Shown here: positions 28,077 through 36,860 of the stretch, one piece after another | Numbering within the stretch: position 1 is the stretch's first letter | Layout of the letters: the number at the start of each line of letters is the position of its first letter | Assembly: GCF_004358665.1 (NCBI RefSeq) | Contig: NZ_SMZR01000001.1 | Coordinates: 868,001-932,000, forward strand | Direction: 5' to 3' | Origin: Jeotgalibacillus sp. S-D1 | GTDB lineage: Bacteria; Bacillota; Bacilli; Bacillales; Jeotgalibacillaceae | DNA: 64,000 nucleotides | Position numbers and translations under genes: made by a program | Notes under the pieces: model-generated | The model's database searches: none | Told to the model about the DNA's origin: nothing | The model's input: only the letters and a program-made list of their open reading frames with translations

Positions 28077-28106
28077 ATTGTATCATTTATCGTCTATCAT
28101 TCTCAA
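28077..28106 (-). promoter_or_regulatory. SigA promoter of asd-dapG-dapA
   Basis: TTGAGA (28101-28106, minus strand), an 18-nt spacer and TACAAT (28077-28082). Each hexamer matches 5 of 6. It lies between dpaB and asd, about 75 nt upstream of the asd start. Confidence 0.65.
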
Positions 28107-28112
28107 TCTCTT

Positions 28113-28706
28113 TTACTTTGAAGTTTTAACTTTTAGAACCGGCTGCATTTGCCGGCCCTGCATAGCAGCAAGAATTGTTTCAGGAATATACTCCATATGG
28201 GCTACCAGAGAATTAGGTTTATAGATTGGATCATCCTGTCCATAAGGGACGAAATAAATATTTTTCGTCGCCATCAGACGCATAATATTCACTCCGTTTA
28301 AGCCCAGTCCATCATTTGTTGATATGCCCACTACTACTGGTTTACTGTTGCGGAGTGTAGCTTTAGCAGCCATCAGGACAGGTGAATCGGTTAGAGCATT
28401 TGCAAGCTTGCTGAGCGAATTTCCTGTCAAAGGGGCGATAACCATGCAATCCACCGGAATTTTAGGCCCCATTGGTTCAGCATCTGCAATAGTGCGTATG
28501 CTTTTACAGTTGGTCAGAGCTTCAATTCTCTGGATCCATTCTTCACCCTCACCAAACCGGGTATTGGTTGTTTGTACTGTATGGCTAAACACAGGCTGAA
28601 CTTCCGCTCCTAAGGCTACCAGTTTTTCAATTTCAGGAAATACTTCATGATACGTACAATGAGATCCTGTCAGCCCGAATCCAATTCTCTTTCCTTTAAA
28701 GGTCAT
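28113..28706 (-). CDS. dpaB: Dipicolinate synthase subunit B
   Basis: 197-residue flavoprotein-like subunit (SpoVFB) of dipicolinate synthase, which makes the spore-core chelator dipicolinic acid in the mother cell. The flavin-binding features GFGLTGSHCTYHEVFPE and VIAPLTGNSLSKLANALTDSP are those of the flavoprotein/UbiX-like family. It overlaps dpaA by 11 bp and has an excellent CAGGAGG site before ATG 28706. It is not preceded by its own promoter and should follow the dpaA SigK promoter. Confidence 0.96.
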   Translation of the reverse strand: MTFKGKRIGFGLTGSHCTYHEVFPEIEKLVALGAEVQPVFSHTVQTTNTRFGEGEEWIQRIEALTNCKSIRTIADAEPMGPKIPVDCMVIAPLTGNSLSKLANALTDSPVLMAAKATLRNSKPVVVGISTNDGLGLNGVNIMRLMATKNIYFVPYGQDDPIYKPNSLVAHMEYIPETILAAMQGRQMQPVLKVKTSK

Positions 28707-29613
28707 GATTGTCCTCCTGATGTTGATGATTTTGATGTGTATTCAATCGCTCTATAATGGAAGTAGCTAGAATGATTCCTGCTGTTTTTGGGGCTATAAG
28801 ACCTGGGAGACTAGGTGCGTCGATATAGCGAAGTCCTAACGAATCAGCTGTTTGCTGATCGATTACTTTAGGGCCAGAGGCCAATTCGATTACTAAACAG
28901 TGATGGGAAATCTGATTAAAAAGATCTTCTGCAAAAACCGACTTTGAAGGAATCGTATTGATCCATGCGTCGCATTTAACTAAACAGGAGGAAATTCTTT
29001 GCAGGTCAATCGGTTCAATTCCCATTTCAATCATTCTTGCTTTTTCGCTTTTACTCGAACTTCCGCAGATTACATGGGCACCCAGAGATTTCAAGACACG
29101 GGTAATTGTCATTCCAATCCGGCCAAATCCAGTGACCAGTATAGTCGAACCATGTATAGTATGGTTCGTGTGTTGCAACAGCAGCCACAGTACTCCTTCT
29201 GCAGTGGGGATAGAGTTTTGTATGGCAATTTGATCCTCATCCATTAAATACACAACAGTTTGTTGTATTTGCTCCAGCCAGGGTGTTTGTATCCCGGAAA
29301 ACAACACGCAGTCTTTATTTAATTTTTGAAACATCTTAATATCCACTTCTATCTGTTTACTTGAAAACGAAGAGCGGACAGCACCTTCTTCTCCCACACC
29401 GCTTACGGGAAAAACAATGGCATCCAACTCTTCATAAGGTAATTCATGACTGTCGAGTTTGGTAAATCCGGGTTCTGTTAAGGCAAGCTGATCAAAGCCA
29501 ACAACATACACATTCGCTCCGCACAACTGACAATAATGTGCGATTTCTTTCTGTCGTGCATCTCCTCCAACAATGGCTATATGATAGCCACTTAGGCTTG
29601 ACGTTTCTGTCAT
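28696..29613 (-). CDS. dpaA: Dipicolinate synthase subunit A
   Basis: 305-residue NAD(P)-binding subunit (SpoVFA) of dipicolinate synthase, which converts the DapA product (or its dehydrated form) to dipicolinate. A Rossmann-type domain carries ILVTGFGRIGMTITRVLKSL in the middle third. The ATG at 29613 has only a weak ribosome binding site (GAGTGAGCTAG). It is 14 nt downstream of ymxH, and a SigK-like promoter lies inside the 3' end of ymxH. Length slightly exceeds the roughly 297 aa of B. subtilis. Confidence 0.96.
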   Translation of the reverse strand: MTETSSLSGYHIAIVGGDARQKEIAHYCQLCGANVYVVGFDQLALTEPGFTKLDSHELPYEELDAIVFPVSGVGEEGAVRSSFSSKQIEVDIKMFQKLNKDCVLFSGIQTPWLEQIQQTVVYLMDEDQIAIQNSIPTAEGVLWLLLQHTNHTIHGSTILVTGFGRIGMTITRVLKSLGAHVICGSSSKSEKARMIEMGIEPIDLQRISSCLVKCDAWINTIPSKSVFAEDLFNQISHHCLVIELASGPKVIDQQTADSLGLRYIDAPSLPGLIAPKTAGIILATSIIERLNTHQNHQHQEDNHDL

Positions 29614-29627
29614 CTAGCTCACTCATT

Positions 29628-29924
29628 TCACTGTTCTTCTTTCTGTCCTATTGTATGTATGAGCGGAGATGACTGTGACGACAGATGTTCATCTTCTTGG
29701 TCAATGAGGATCATTTCCTCACCAATAGTACGAATTGATTGCCAGGGAATTGAGAACTCTTTATTTGCCTTGCTAAATGCAGACCACCGGCTCATTGGGA
29801 CCAAAACTGCTTCTACAACACCCGTTTCAGGGTTAAATTCAACATCTGTTTCACCAAGGATTCCCATACGCTCCGCCCGTTGAATATGAATAATCTCTTT
29901 TCCGCTCAATTCACTTAGTTTCAA
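29628..29924 (-). CDS. ymxH: YlmC/YmxH family PRC-barrel protein
   Basis: 98-residue small beta-barrel (PRC-like) protein of the YlmC/YmxH sporulation-associated family, function unknown. The start MKLSELSGKEIIHIQRAERMG aligns with the B. subtilis protein from its first residues. A GTG at 29933 would open the frame three codons earlier but lies 1 nt from the ribosome binding site. TTG at 29924, 10 nt after AAAGGAG, is preferred. The C-terminal 15 residues are hydrophilic and longer than in B. subtilis. It sits between mlpA (behind a terminator) and dpaA. Confidence 0.85.
   Translation of the reverse strand: MKLSELSGKEIIHIQRAERMGILGETDVEFNPETGVVEAVLVPMSRWSAFSKANKEFSIPWQSIRTIGEEMILIDQEDEHLSSQSSPLIHTIGQKEEQ
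29649..29676 (-). promoter_or_regulatory. Candidate SigK promoter of dpaA-dpaB
   Basis: The minus strand -10 CATACAATA (29649-29657) fits the SigK form CATANNNTA exactly. The -35 dinucleotide AC (29675-29676) lies 17 nt upstream. It falls inside the ymxH 3' end, 36 nt before the dpaA start. Mother-cell SigK control of spoVFA/dpaA is established in B. subtilis. Confidence 0.5.
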
Positions 29925-29954
29925 TTTAATCACGCTCCTTTAACTTATTGTATG

Positions 29955-29989
29955 AAAAAAAAACCCTAAGATGAGTACTCATCTTAGGG
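29955..29989 (-). terminator. Rho-independent terminator of mlpA
   Basis: An uninterrupted 26-bp palindrome (CCCTAAGATGAGT, 29964-29976, and its complement 29977-29989) is followed on the minus strand by T9. It lies between mlpA and ymxH. Confidence 0.9.
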
Positions 29990-30071
29990 GGAAATAACTT
30001 CTTTATTTTTGGCTTTGTTACCATTCAACGGTGTGCACTATCAACATATCAAGTTCAACAGAGCATTATTT

Positions 30072-31313
30072 TTATGCGAATGATTTAGGCTTTATTTCAT
30101 TGGGGGAAATGAGTGATACAGCAAAGTCCTCAGTCAGGACCCTCTCCCCTACTTTTTTCACTGATTCAAGCGTAACGGAATCGATGTACTCAATAACCTC
30201 ATCCATAGTCCGGTGACGGTTTAACATTAATTCATTTTTCCCATTGCGGCTCATTCTTGCATTCGTGCTTTCCAAGCCCAGCATTAAACTGCCTTTAAGC
30301 TGTTCTTTTGCAAACAGTAATTCTTTAGGTGTCATCCCATCCTTTTTGAACGTTGAAAGCGTCGCCTGGATGGTTTCATATAAAGAATCCAGCTGCTCAG
30401 CACCGGTGCCTGCATAAACTGTCAGCATGCCGCTGTCCTGATGGGCAGAGTGATAGGAAAAAACGGAGTAAGCAAGACCGCGATCTTCGCGAACTTCTTG
30501 AAAAAGTCTCGAAGACATGCTGCCTCCCAGCACATTATTCATTACAATTAAACTGTAGCTGTCCTCATGTCCCAGAGGAAGTCCATTAAATCCAAAACAA
30601 AGATGGGCCTGCTCGGTTTCTTTTTTCTTCATCAGTTGATTGTTATGAAATGCTGGCTTCTGTATAGATAGTTCAGACGTTTTTTCTTTAGAGTATGAAC
30701 CAAAAAGTGCTTCTACTTCCTTAATAAAAGATTCGTCTACATTACCGGCAATTGATACCACCACTTGATCTGGAGAATACATCTCATTCACATATTTTTT
30801 CAAAGAGGACTGGTCAAAAGAGCCAATCGTTTTCTCGGTACCCAGTATCGGAAACCCTAAGGAATGAGAACCATAAACTGCTTCTCCTAACAAATCATGG
30901 ACAATATCATCCGGCGTATCCTCATACATTTTGATTTCTTCAAGCACAACATTTTTTTCTTTTTCAAGTTCTGCCGGATCAAATACAGAATTAAAAAACA
31001 TATCCCCCAACACTTCTAAAGCATGTGAAGCATGATTATCCATGACTTTAGCGTAATAGCAGGTATATTCTTTAGAGGTAAATGCATTTACCTGTCCGCC
31101 AATACTGTCAAAAGCTTCAGCAATTTCACGGGCAGACCTCTTTTTTGTTCCTTTAAAGAGCATATGCTCTAAAAAATGCGAGATCCCATTATTCTCTTCT
31201 TTCTCGTACCTTGATCCTGCACCTATCCAAACACCAATCGCTACAGATCTGACAGTAGGAATCGGTTCTAATACAATACGTAAGCCATTTTGGCAAGTAT
31301 GACGAGTAATCAT
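30072..31313 (-). CDS. mlpA: M16 family zinc metallopeptidase MlpA (YmxG)
   Basis: 413-residue mitochondrial-processing-peptidase-like protease. The zinc motif HFLEH (H46-H50) and the downstream Glu in VVLEEIKMYEDTPDD are intact, so it should be active by itself. In B. subtilis mlpA affects extracellular protease levels; the direct substrate is uncertain. The ATG at 31313 follows AGGAGATG. It stands after pnp with a terminator before and after. The polysaccharide deacetylase gene ylxY, between pnp and mlpA in B. subtilis, is absent. Confidence 0.93.
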   Translation of the reverse strand: MITRHTCQNGLRIVLEPIPTVRSVAIGVWIGAGSRYEKEENNGISHFLEHMLFKGTKKRSAREIAEAFDSIGGQVNAFTSKEYTCYYAKVMDNHASHALEVLGDMFFNSVFDPAELEKEKNVVLEEIKMYEDTPDDIVHDLLGEAVYGSHSLGFPILGTEKTIGSFDQSSLKKYVNEMYSPDQVVVSIAGNVDESFIKEVEALFGSYSKEKTSELSIQKPAFHNNQLMKKKETEQAHLCFGFNGLPLGHEDSYSLIVMNNVLGGSMSSRLFQEVREDRGLAYSVFSYHSAHQDSGMLTVYAGTGAEQLDSLYETIQATLSTFKKDGMTPKELLFAKEQLKGSLMLGLESTNARMSRNGKNELMLNRHRTMDEVIEYIDSVTLESVKKVGERVLTEDFAVSLISPNEIKPKSFA

Positions 31314-31454
31314 TAAAACATCTCCTAAATATGAAATACAGTGTTATCTTTACAAAAATAATCGTCGAAAGACCTAATTTCCATTTTACTACGTTTCTCT
31401 AACTATTTCATTGTTTTTCGTTTATTTTTATTTGATCCGTCCCTGATTTTACAC

Positions 31455-31487
31455 AAAAAACCGATTAAAGGAATCCTTTAATCGGTT
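31455..31487 (-). terminator. Rho-independent terminator of pnp
   Basis: The 14-bp arms AACCGATTAAAGGA/TCCTTTAATCGGTT (31459-31472 with 31474-31487) are followed by TTTTTT on the minus strand. It begins 10 nt after the pnp stop. Confidence 0.9.
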
Positions 31488-31496
31488 AAAAAATCA

Positions 31497-33614
31497 TTAT
31501 TTTGCTTGTTCTTCTCTTTCTTTCTGCTCACGAAGAACAGCTTTTCGTGAAAGATTCACTCGTCCCTGATTATCAATTTCCGTTACTTTAACTTCAATTT
31601 GATCCCCAAGCTTAAGAATATCTTCTACTTTATTTGTACGCTCTTCTTGTAATTCCGAAATATGGACTAATCCATCTTTCCCGCTGAAAATTTCAACGAA
31701 GGCACCGAATTTTTCAATTCGTTTAACTTTACCGAGATAGACTTGACCTACCACTGCTTCACGAACCATGTTTTCAATGATTTCTCTGGCTTTAGCATTC
31801 ATAGCTGAGTCTGTTGATGAAATGAAGACTGTGCCATCCTGCTCAATATCAATTTTAACACCGGTTTCTTCAATAATTTTGTTTATATGTTTTCCGCTTG
31901 GTCCAATAACGTCTCTGATCTTATCCGGGTTAATGGAAAGCTGAATAATTTTTGGAGCGTAGTCTGAAAGCTCCTGACGAGGTTCATTAATGGTTGCCAC
32001 CATAGATTCAAGAATATGCAATCTTCCCTCTTTCGCCTGAAGAAGTGCTTCTTCTAAAATCTCCCGGGTCAAGCCTTCAATTTTAATATCCATTTGAAGC
32101 GCTGTAACCCCTTTAGCGGTTCCTGCAACTTTAAAGTCCATATCGCCAAGGTGATCTTCCATACCTTGAATATCAGTCAGAATGGTATAGTCTTCGCCTG
32201 ATTTAACAAGCCCCATTGCGATTCCGGCTACTGGAGCTTTAAGCGGTACACCTGCATCCATCATAGCCAGTGTACTTGCACAGATACTGGCTTGTGAAGT
32301 CGATCCATTTGATTCAAGAACCTCAGACACTAAACGAATGGTGTAAGGGAAATCCTTTTCACTTGGAAGAACTTTTTCAAGCGCTCGTTCACCCAATGCA
32401 CCATGCCCAATTTCACGACGGCCAGGGCCACGAATCGGGCCAGTTTCCCCAACACTGAATAATGGGAAATTATAGTGATGCATGAAACGTTTTGACTCCT
32501 CGATACCGAGGCCGTCAATAATTTGAACATCTCCAAGAGCACCAAGAGTAGCTATGCTTAGAGCTTGTGTTTGTCCGCGTGTAAATAATCCAGAACCATG
32601 AGTTCTAGGCAGCATTCCTACTTCAGAAGATAATGCACGAATTTGCTCAGGATTTCTTCCATCCGGACGGATTTTGTCCTGAGTGATTTGGCGGCGGACT
32701 TCTTCCTTCACCATTTTATCAAGGGCCTTTTTAACTTCTTTAATTGTTGCTTCATCTGCTTCTTCTTCTTCGTAAACTGCTAAAACTTCATTTTTAACAC
32801 TCGCAATTGCTTCTTCACGCGCATGTTTTTCATGAGTTTGAACAGCTTCATTCATTTTGCCGGAAGCTAATTCTCTAACGCGCGACACAATTTCCTGATC
32901 AAGTTCAACTAATTTAATTTCGCGTTTTTCTTTGCCGGCAGCTGCAACAATTTCTTCCTGGAACGCAATCAGCCGCTTGATTTCTTCATGACCAAACATG
33001 ATCCCTTCAAGCATTGTTTCTTCAGGCACTTCAAACGCTCCTGCTTCCACCATGTTTATTGCTTCTTTTGTTCCGGCAACAATTAATTCCATCTGGCTTT
33101 CATTTTGCTGTTCAATCGTAGGGTTAATGATAAATTGACCATCAATTAATCCAACCATGACACCGGCAATCGGACCGCCAAAAGGAATATCAGAGACACT
33201 TAATGCAAGAGAAGATCCAAACATAGCTGCCATTTCTGAAGAACAGTTTTGCTCTACACTCATGACCATGCTCATAATTTGAACATCATTACGGAAACCA
33301 TCGGGAAATAATGGACGGATCGGGCGATCAATTAAACGGCTTGTTAAAACGGCACGTTCGCTCGGTCTTCCTTCTCTTTTAATAAATCCTCCAGGTATTT
33401 TACCCACCGAATACATACGTTCTTCATAGTTGACTGTAAGAGGAAAAAAGTCCAATGGTTTTGGTTCTTTTGATCCAACAGCGGTGCTTAGTACAACTGT
33501 ATCGCCATAGCGAATAAGCGCTGCCCCACTTGCCTGTTTAGCCAATTGACCAACTTCAACCGTCAAAGTCCGGCCAGCCCAGTCCATGGAGAATACTTGT
33601 TTTTCTTGACCCAT
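31497..33614 (-). CDS. pnp: Polynucleotide phosphorylase
   Basis: 705-residue phosphorolytic 3'-5' exoribonuclease and component of RNA decay. Two RNase PH domains are present; the second carries the active-site region with [30 protein letters not shown]. They are followed by a KH domain ([16 protein letters not shown]) and an S1 domain ([21 protein letters not shown]) ending near the C-terminus. The ATG at 33614 has AAAGGGG 7 nt upstream. It lies 203 nt after rpsO, behind that gene's terminator, as in most Bacilli. Confidence 0.98.
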   Translation of the reverse strand: MGQEKQVFSMDWAGRTLTVEVGQLAKQASGAALIRYGDTVVLSTAVGSKEPKPLDFFPLTVNYEERMYSVGKIPGGFIKREGRPSERAVLTSRLIDRPIRPLFPDGFRNDVQIMSMVMSVEQNCSSEMAAMFGSSLALSVSDIPFGGPIAGVMVGLIDGQFIINPTIEQQNESQMELIVAGTKEAINMVEAGAFEVPEETMLEGIMFGHEEIKRLIAFQEEIVAAAGKEKREIKLVELDQEIVSRVRELASGKMNEAVQTHEKHAREEAIASVKNEVLAVYEEEEADEATIKEVKKALDKMVKEEVRRQITQDKIRPDGRNPEQIRALSSEVGMLPRTHGSGLFTRGQTQALSIATLGALGDVQIIDGLGIEESKRFMHHYNFPLFSVGETGPIRGPGRREIGHGALGERALEKVLPSEKDFPYTIRLVSEVLESNGSTSQASICASTLAMMDAGVPLKAPVAGIAMGLVKSGEDYTILTDIQGMEDHLGDMDFKVAGTAKGVTALQMDIKIEGLTREILEEALLQAKEGRLHILESMVATINEPRQELSDYAPKIIQLSINPDKIRDVIGPSGKHINKIIEETGVKIDIEQDGTVFISSTDSAMNAKAREIIENMVREAVVGQVYLGKVKRIEKFGAFVEIFSGKDGLVHISELQEERTNKVEDILKLGDQIEVKVTEIDNQGRVNLSRKAVLREQKEREEQAK

Positions 33615-33776
33615 TATAAAACCCCTTTCTTATTTTCACATAAGCTAATGAGTAGTGAGCACTCTTAGACATATAAATCAAAACACACAAAGTGTATATT
33701 CATTATGTATGATTTGCAAAATTAACCTCTTTAAACGGTCATAATAGACATGCCCTGTTAATTGGCTTTTTTTGCT

Positions 33777-33804
33777 AATAAAAAAGCGGGACAAGTCCCG
33801 CTTT
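33777..33804 (-). terminator. Rho-independent terminator of rpsO
   Basis: A 9-bp stem AAAGCGGGA/TCCCGCTTT (33783-33791 with 33796-33804) with a CAAG loop is followed by a T-rich stretch on the minus strand. Confidence 0.88.
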
Positions 33805-33817
33805 CCTAAATTCATTC

Positions 33818-34087
33818 TTATCGGCGTAAGCCAAGCTTGTTGATAAGCTCACGGTAACGAGAAACCTCGTTGGTACGCAAGTAAGTCAACAGGTTACGAC
33901 GACGACCTACCATTTTTAAAAGTCCACGACGTGAATGGTGATCTTTCTTGTGAGTACGCAAATGTTCATTTAAGTTGTTGATCTCTTCAGTAAGGATTGC
34001 AACTTGTACATCAGCTGAACCAGTGTCACCTTCATGCGTACGGAATTCTTGAATAAGTTCGTTCTTGCGTTCTTGAGTAATAGCCAT
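33818..34087 (-). CDS. rpsO: 30S ribosomal protein S15
   Basis: 89-residue S15, which binds the 16S rRNA three-way junction early in 30S assembly. It has the conserved [33 protein letters not shown] block (quoted by its ends: LTEEIN to VGRRR). A longer frame runs to 34213, but ATG 34087 has AGGAGG 9 nt upstream and gives the universal length. The promoter at 34185-34213 leaves a leader of about 90 nt that may fold into an autoregulatory S15-binding structure. Confidence 0.98.
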   Translation of the reverse strand: MAITQERKNELIQEFRTHEGDTGSADVQVAILTEEINNLNEHLRTHKKDHHSRRGLLKMVGRRRNLLTYLRTNEVSRYRELINKLGLRR

Positions 34088-34184
34088 TTTGTATAGCCTC
34101 CTATAATATGTTTTTAATCCCCGTTTACCTCGCAATCGTTGGAGAGTCGAATTGCCAAGCAGCGGTTCATGATCATGCCTATTA

Positions 34185-34213
34185 ATAATACCATAATAGA
34201 CAAATTCCTGCAA
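34185..34213 (-). promoter_or_regulatory. SigA promoter of rpsO
   Basis: TTGCAG (34208-34213, minus strand), a 17-nt spacer and TATTAT (34185-34190). It lies just after the ribF stop (34221). The resulting leader contains GCAAT/ATTGC pairing that could form part of an S15-responsive fold. Confidence 0.55.
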
Positions 34214-34220
34214 CAGCAGC

Positions 34221-35165
34221 CTATAGCTGCGAAAAGTATGCTAATGCCTTTGTTTTGTCCAGCTCGATTTGAGCTACCAATTCTTCTATGCCATTAAACT
34301 TACGTTCACTTCTTATCCGTAAGTGCCACTCCAATAAAACGTTCTCTCCATAGACATTTTGGTTAAAATCAAATAAATGAACTTCAACTGTTAATTCCTT
34401 CACGTCGGGAGACTTAAAGGTGGGTTTGTACCCAACATTGCATACTCCATCCACCCATTGGTCAAACACCCATAACCTGACCGCATATACGCCCGTAGCA
34501 GGGATGAGCATTTGACTGTTAATTTCAATATTTGCAGTAGGAAACCCTATTTTCCGCCCGCGTTTGTCACCATGAATCACCGTTCCTTCGAGCTGATACG
34601 GATAGCCAAGCAGCTTTCTTGCTTCATCTACTTTCCCCTGATGGAGAGTCTGCCGTATTCTGGTAGAACTGATTTTTTCACGGTCGTCTGACATCTCTCC
34701 AACAATGGTTGAAGTAAAGCGATTCCTGGAGTGGAAAGGCAGTGTTTCCATCGTACCCCGGCCAAATTTCCCATATGTATAATCAAAACCTGCTGTTACA
34801 TGAACGACATTCAAAGGCAGTAAATATTGATCTACAAACTGCTGCGGATCAAGCCCCGCAAAGCTGGAGGTAAAACGGACAACAAATGTATAGTCCACAC
34901 CCAGCTTTTCAAACAGCTCCAATTTACGATCAACTGAAGTCAAATAATCCACTTCTGTTTTTTTATTGCTGAGCACAACAGAAGGATGCGGATTAAATGT
35001 CATAACACCGCTTTTTAAGCCATTCAGTTTAGCATGGTCAACCGCATTTTGAATGACCTGCTGATGTCCTAAATGAACACCGTCAAAAAAACCGAGTGCT
35101 ATCGATATTTTTGGCAGATCATTTTCTGCAACGTTATGGGGATGATGCAATGTAATAACCTTCAT
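34221..35165 (-). CDS. ribF: Bifunctional riboflavin kinase/FAD synthetase
   Basis: 314-residue enzyme (RibC of B. subtilis) making FMN and then FAD. The N-terminal FMN adenylyltransferase domain contains [16 protein letters not shown] and the later SSTRIR. The C-terminal riboflavin kinase domain has [15 protein letters not shown]. The frame extends to 35192, but ATG 35165 follows AAAGGA and starts at [10 protein letters not shown]. It lies 14 nt after truB, within the nusA-infB-truB cluster. Confidence 0.97.
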   Translation of the reverse strand: MKVITLHHPHNVAENDLPKISIALGFFDGVHLGHQQVIQNAVDHAKLNGLKSGVMTFNPHPSVVLSNKKTEVDYLTSVDRKLELFEKLGVDYTFVVRFTSSFAGLDPQQFVDQYLLPLNVVHVTAGFDYTYGKFGRGTMETLPFHSRNRFTSTIVGEMSDDREKISSTRIRQTLHQGKVDEARKLLGYPYQLEGTVIHGDKRGRKIGFPTANIEINSQMLIPATGVYAVRLWVFDQWVDGVCNVGYKPTFKSPDVKELTVEVHLFDFNQNVYGENVLLEWHLRIRSERKFNGIEELVAQIELDKTKALAYFSQL

Positions 35166-35179
35166 TGAAGATTCCTTTC

Positions 35180-36097
35180 TCAATCGGTCCAAAGAACTTT
35201 TACAGGCTTGATCAGCCCTTCTTTAGACGGATGCAGATGATAAATAGCCAATGCTCTATTTTCGTGAATAAACACAACAAGCTCTTTTGGACCAGCATTC
35301 CAATCTTCCGGAATTTCCATAACAGCTCCATTCTTAACTTTACTAGCTACTTTATCATTAATAATCCTTTTCTTCAATTGAGAAACCCCGGATTCAATGG
35401 GCAGCAGACGATTTTGCACACTGCTTTCGTCCTGGGCTAAATCAGCTAATTGGCTTAATGTTAAACAATCCTTTTGTGTCATTCCTGCAGAAGATGTTCG
35501 GGTAAGCTTAGACATATGAGCTGGATAACCGAGTGCTTCTCCAATCATTACAGCAAGTGTTCTGATATAAGTACCTTTTCCGCATGATACATCAATCGTA
35601 AATGTACATGTGTCATCTTCAAGCCTTACGGATTCTTCATGCAGTGCAATATGGTGAATGCGTACGATTCTGGTGGGACGTTCCACCTCTATACCCTTTC
35701 TTGCGTATTCATATAAACGCTTTCCATCGACTTTAACAGCAGAGTAAATGGGGGGCGTTTGTTGAATGTCGCCTGTAAATCCGCTTAGAATCCTGTTCAA
35801 TTTTTCGATTTCAAAAGGCTGAAAAACCTGCTTAGCTTCTACTGCTTCCCCGCTTGCATCTTCTGTTGTAGTAGACACACCAATCTTTACTTCAGCACGA
35901 TAAGACTTTCCGGAATCAGTGATGTACTCCGCTACTTTAGTAGCTCTGCCTAAGCAAATTGGGAGAACACCATCCACATCAGGATCCAGCGTGCCAGTAT
36001 GGCCCACCTTTTTCATTCTGAGAATTTTTCTTACTTTAAATACGCAATCATGAGAGGTCATTCCTGCCTCTTTCCACAATGGTAAAATACCATTCAT
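35180..36097 (-). CDS. truB: tRNA pseudouridine-55 synthase TruB
   Basis: 305-residue enzyme that forms pseudouridine 55 in the T loop of tRNAs. The catalytic Asp38 lies in GHTGTLDPDVDGVL; the homologous motif is usually GTLDPxAxGVL. A PUA-like domain lies at the C-terminus. An open frame continues upstream to 36157 but overlaps the strong hairpin between rbfA and truB. ATG 36097 with AAAGG about 5 nt upstream starts MNGILPLWKE, as in homologues. The terminator-like hairpin just upstream suggests reduced or regulated transcription into truB-ribF. Confidence 0.97.
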   Translation of the reverse strand: MNGILPLWKEAGMTSHDCVFKVRKILRMKKVGHTGTLDPDVDGVLPICLGRATKVAEYITDSGKSYRAEVKIGVSTTTEDASGEAVEAKQVFQPFEIEKLNRILSGFTGDIQQTPPIYSAVKVDGKRLYEYARKGIEVERPTRIVRIHHIALHEESVRLEDDTCTFTIDVSCGKGTYIRTLAVMIGEALGYPAHMSKLTRTSSAGMTQKDCLTLSQLADLAQDESSVQNRLLPIESGVSQLKKRIINDKVASKVKNGAVMEIPEDWNAGPKELVVFIHENRALAIYHLHPSKEGLIKPVKVLWTD

Positions 36098-36121
36098 CGG
36101 ACCTTTACACTTCCCTCCGTT

Positions 36122-36191
36122 AAAAAAAGCAGCAGACTGTAGAAGCGAATGATACACTCCTATCCCGGCGAAAACCGGGAAGTCTGCTGCT
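36122..36191 (-). terminator. Nested terminator-like hairpin between rbfA and truB
   Basis: An 11-bp outer stem AGCAGCAGACT/AGTCTGCTGCT (36128-36138 with 36181-36191) encloses an independent hairpin TCCCGG/CCGGGA (36163-36180). On the minus strand it is followed by T7. It sits inside the otherwise continuous nusA-infB-ribF cluster. Confidence 0.75.
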
Positions 36192-36196
36192 GTTTA

Positions 36197-36544
36197 TTAC
36201 TCTTCTCGCTCTTTAAGATCACGAATCAATGTTTCAATTCTGTTGCCTGTTTCAATTGATTCATCGAATTCGAATAAAAGTTCTGGTGTTTTTCTTAAGC
36301 GGATGCGCTGTCCAATTTCAGAACGTATAAACCCTTTCGCTTTAGAAAGACCGCGGAGTGTATTTTCGCGCTGTTCTTCATCACCCAAAACAGTTATATA
36401 TACGGTGGCCTGCTGAAGATCACCAGTAACCTCCACATCCGTCACCGTTACGAAGCCAATTCTAGGATCTTTGATCTTTCGTCCTATGATATCGCCGAGC
36501 TCTTTTTTCATTTGTTCCCCGACACGACTAGATCGCAATGACAT
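36197..36544 (-). CDS. rbfA: Ribosome-binding factor A
   Basis: 115-residue KH-like factor for late maturation of the 30S subunit and 16S rRNA 5' end. Family features: [19 protein letters not shown] at the N-terminus and [20 protein letters not shown], then [13 protein letters not shown]. The frame extends to 36562, but ATG 36544 follows AGAGGTGA by 8 nt and begins MSLRSSRVG. It lies 37 nt after ylxP. Confidence 0.96.
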   Translation of the reverse strand: MSLRSSRVGEQMKKELGDIIGRKIKDPRIGFVTVTDVEVTGDLQQATVYITVLGDEEQRENTLRGLSKAKGFIRSEIGQRIRLRKTPELLFEFDESIETGNRIETLIRDLKEREE

Positions 36545-36581
36545 AGTGCTTTCACCTCTCAATTAAATGATCAGCACCCAT

Positions 36582-36860
36582 TTATAAAAAGTCAATTGTG
36601 ACAGAGACCGCTTCCCACTCAGGGAATGATTCCATCAACTTTAATGCACGATGAATTTCTCTTTCGGCTGCATGCTTTGAAGAGGCAACTGCAACTAATT
36701 CTATTGCAGTTCTCTGCCACACATCTTGATGATCGACTTCGGCAATGGATATATTATATTGTTGTTTGACTCTTGACATAACACGCTGTAAAACCGCGCG
36801 CTTCTCCTTTAATGAATGGGAATGATCCAGCTTAAATTCACATTCGGCAAAGGCAATCAT
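36582..36860 (-). CDS. ylxP: DUF503 family protein YlxP
   Basis: 92-residue DUF503 protein, conserved between infB and rbfA in Firmicutes. Function is not established; association with ribosome assembly genes is the only clue. Typical motif: HSLKEKRAVLQRVMSRVKQQYN and AEVDHQDVWQRT. The ATG overlaps the infB stop (TAATG), so it is translationally coupled to IF2. Confidence 0.9.
   Translation of the reverse strand: MIAFAECEFKLDHSHSLKEKRAVLQRVMSRVKQQYNISIAEVDHQDVWQRTAIELVAVASSKHAAEREIHRALKLMESFPEWEAVSVTIDFL

Noticed and set aside
26915-28112. Lysine riboswitch or T-box upstream of the asd-dapG-dapA genes
   Set aside because: The 111-nt dpaB-asd gap and the 43-nt asd-dapG gap are too short and contain no L-box or T-box core.
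36098-36157. 20-codon N-terminal extension of truB
   Set aside because: Lies in the rbfA-truB hairpin and is absent from homologues.
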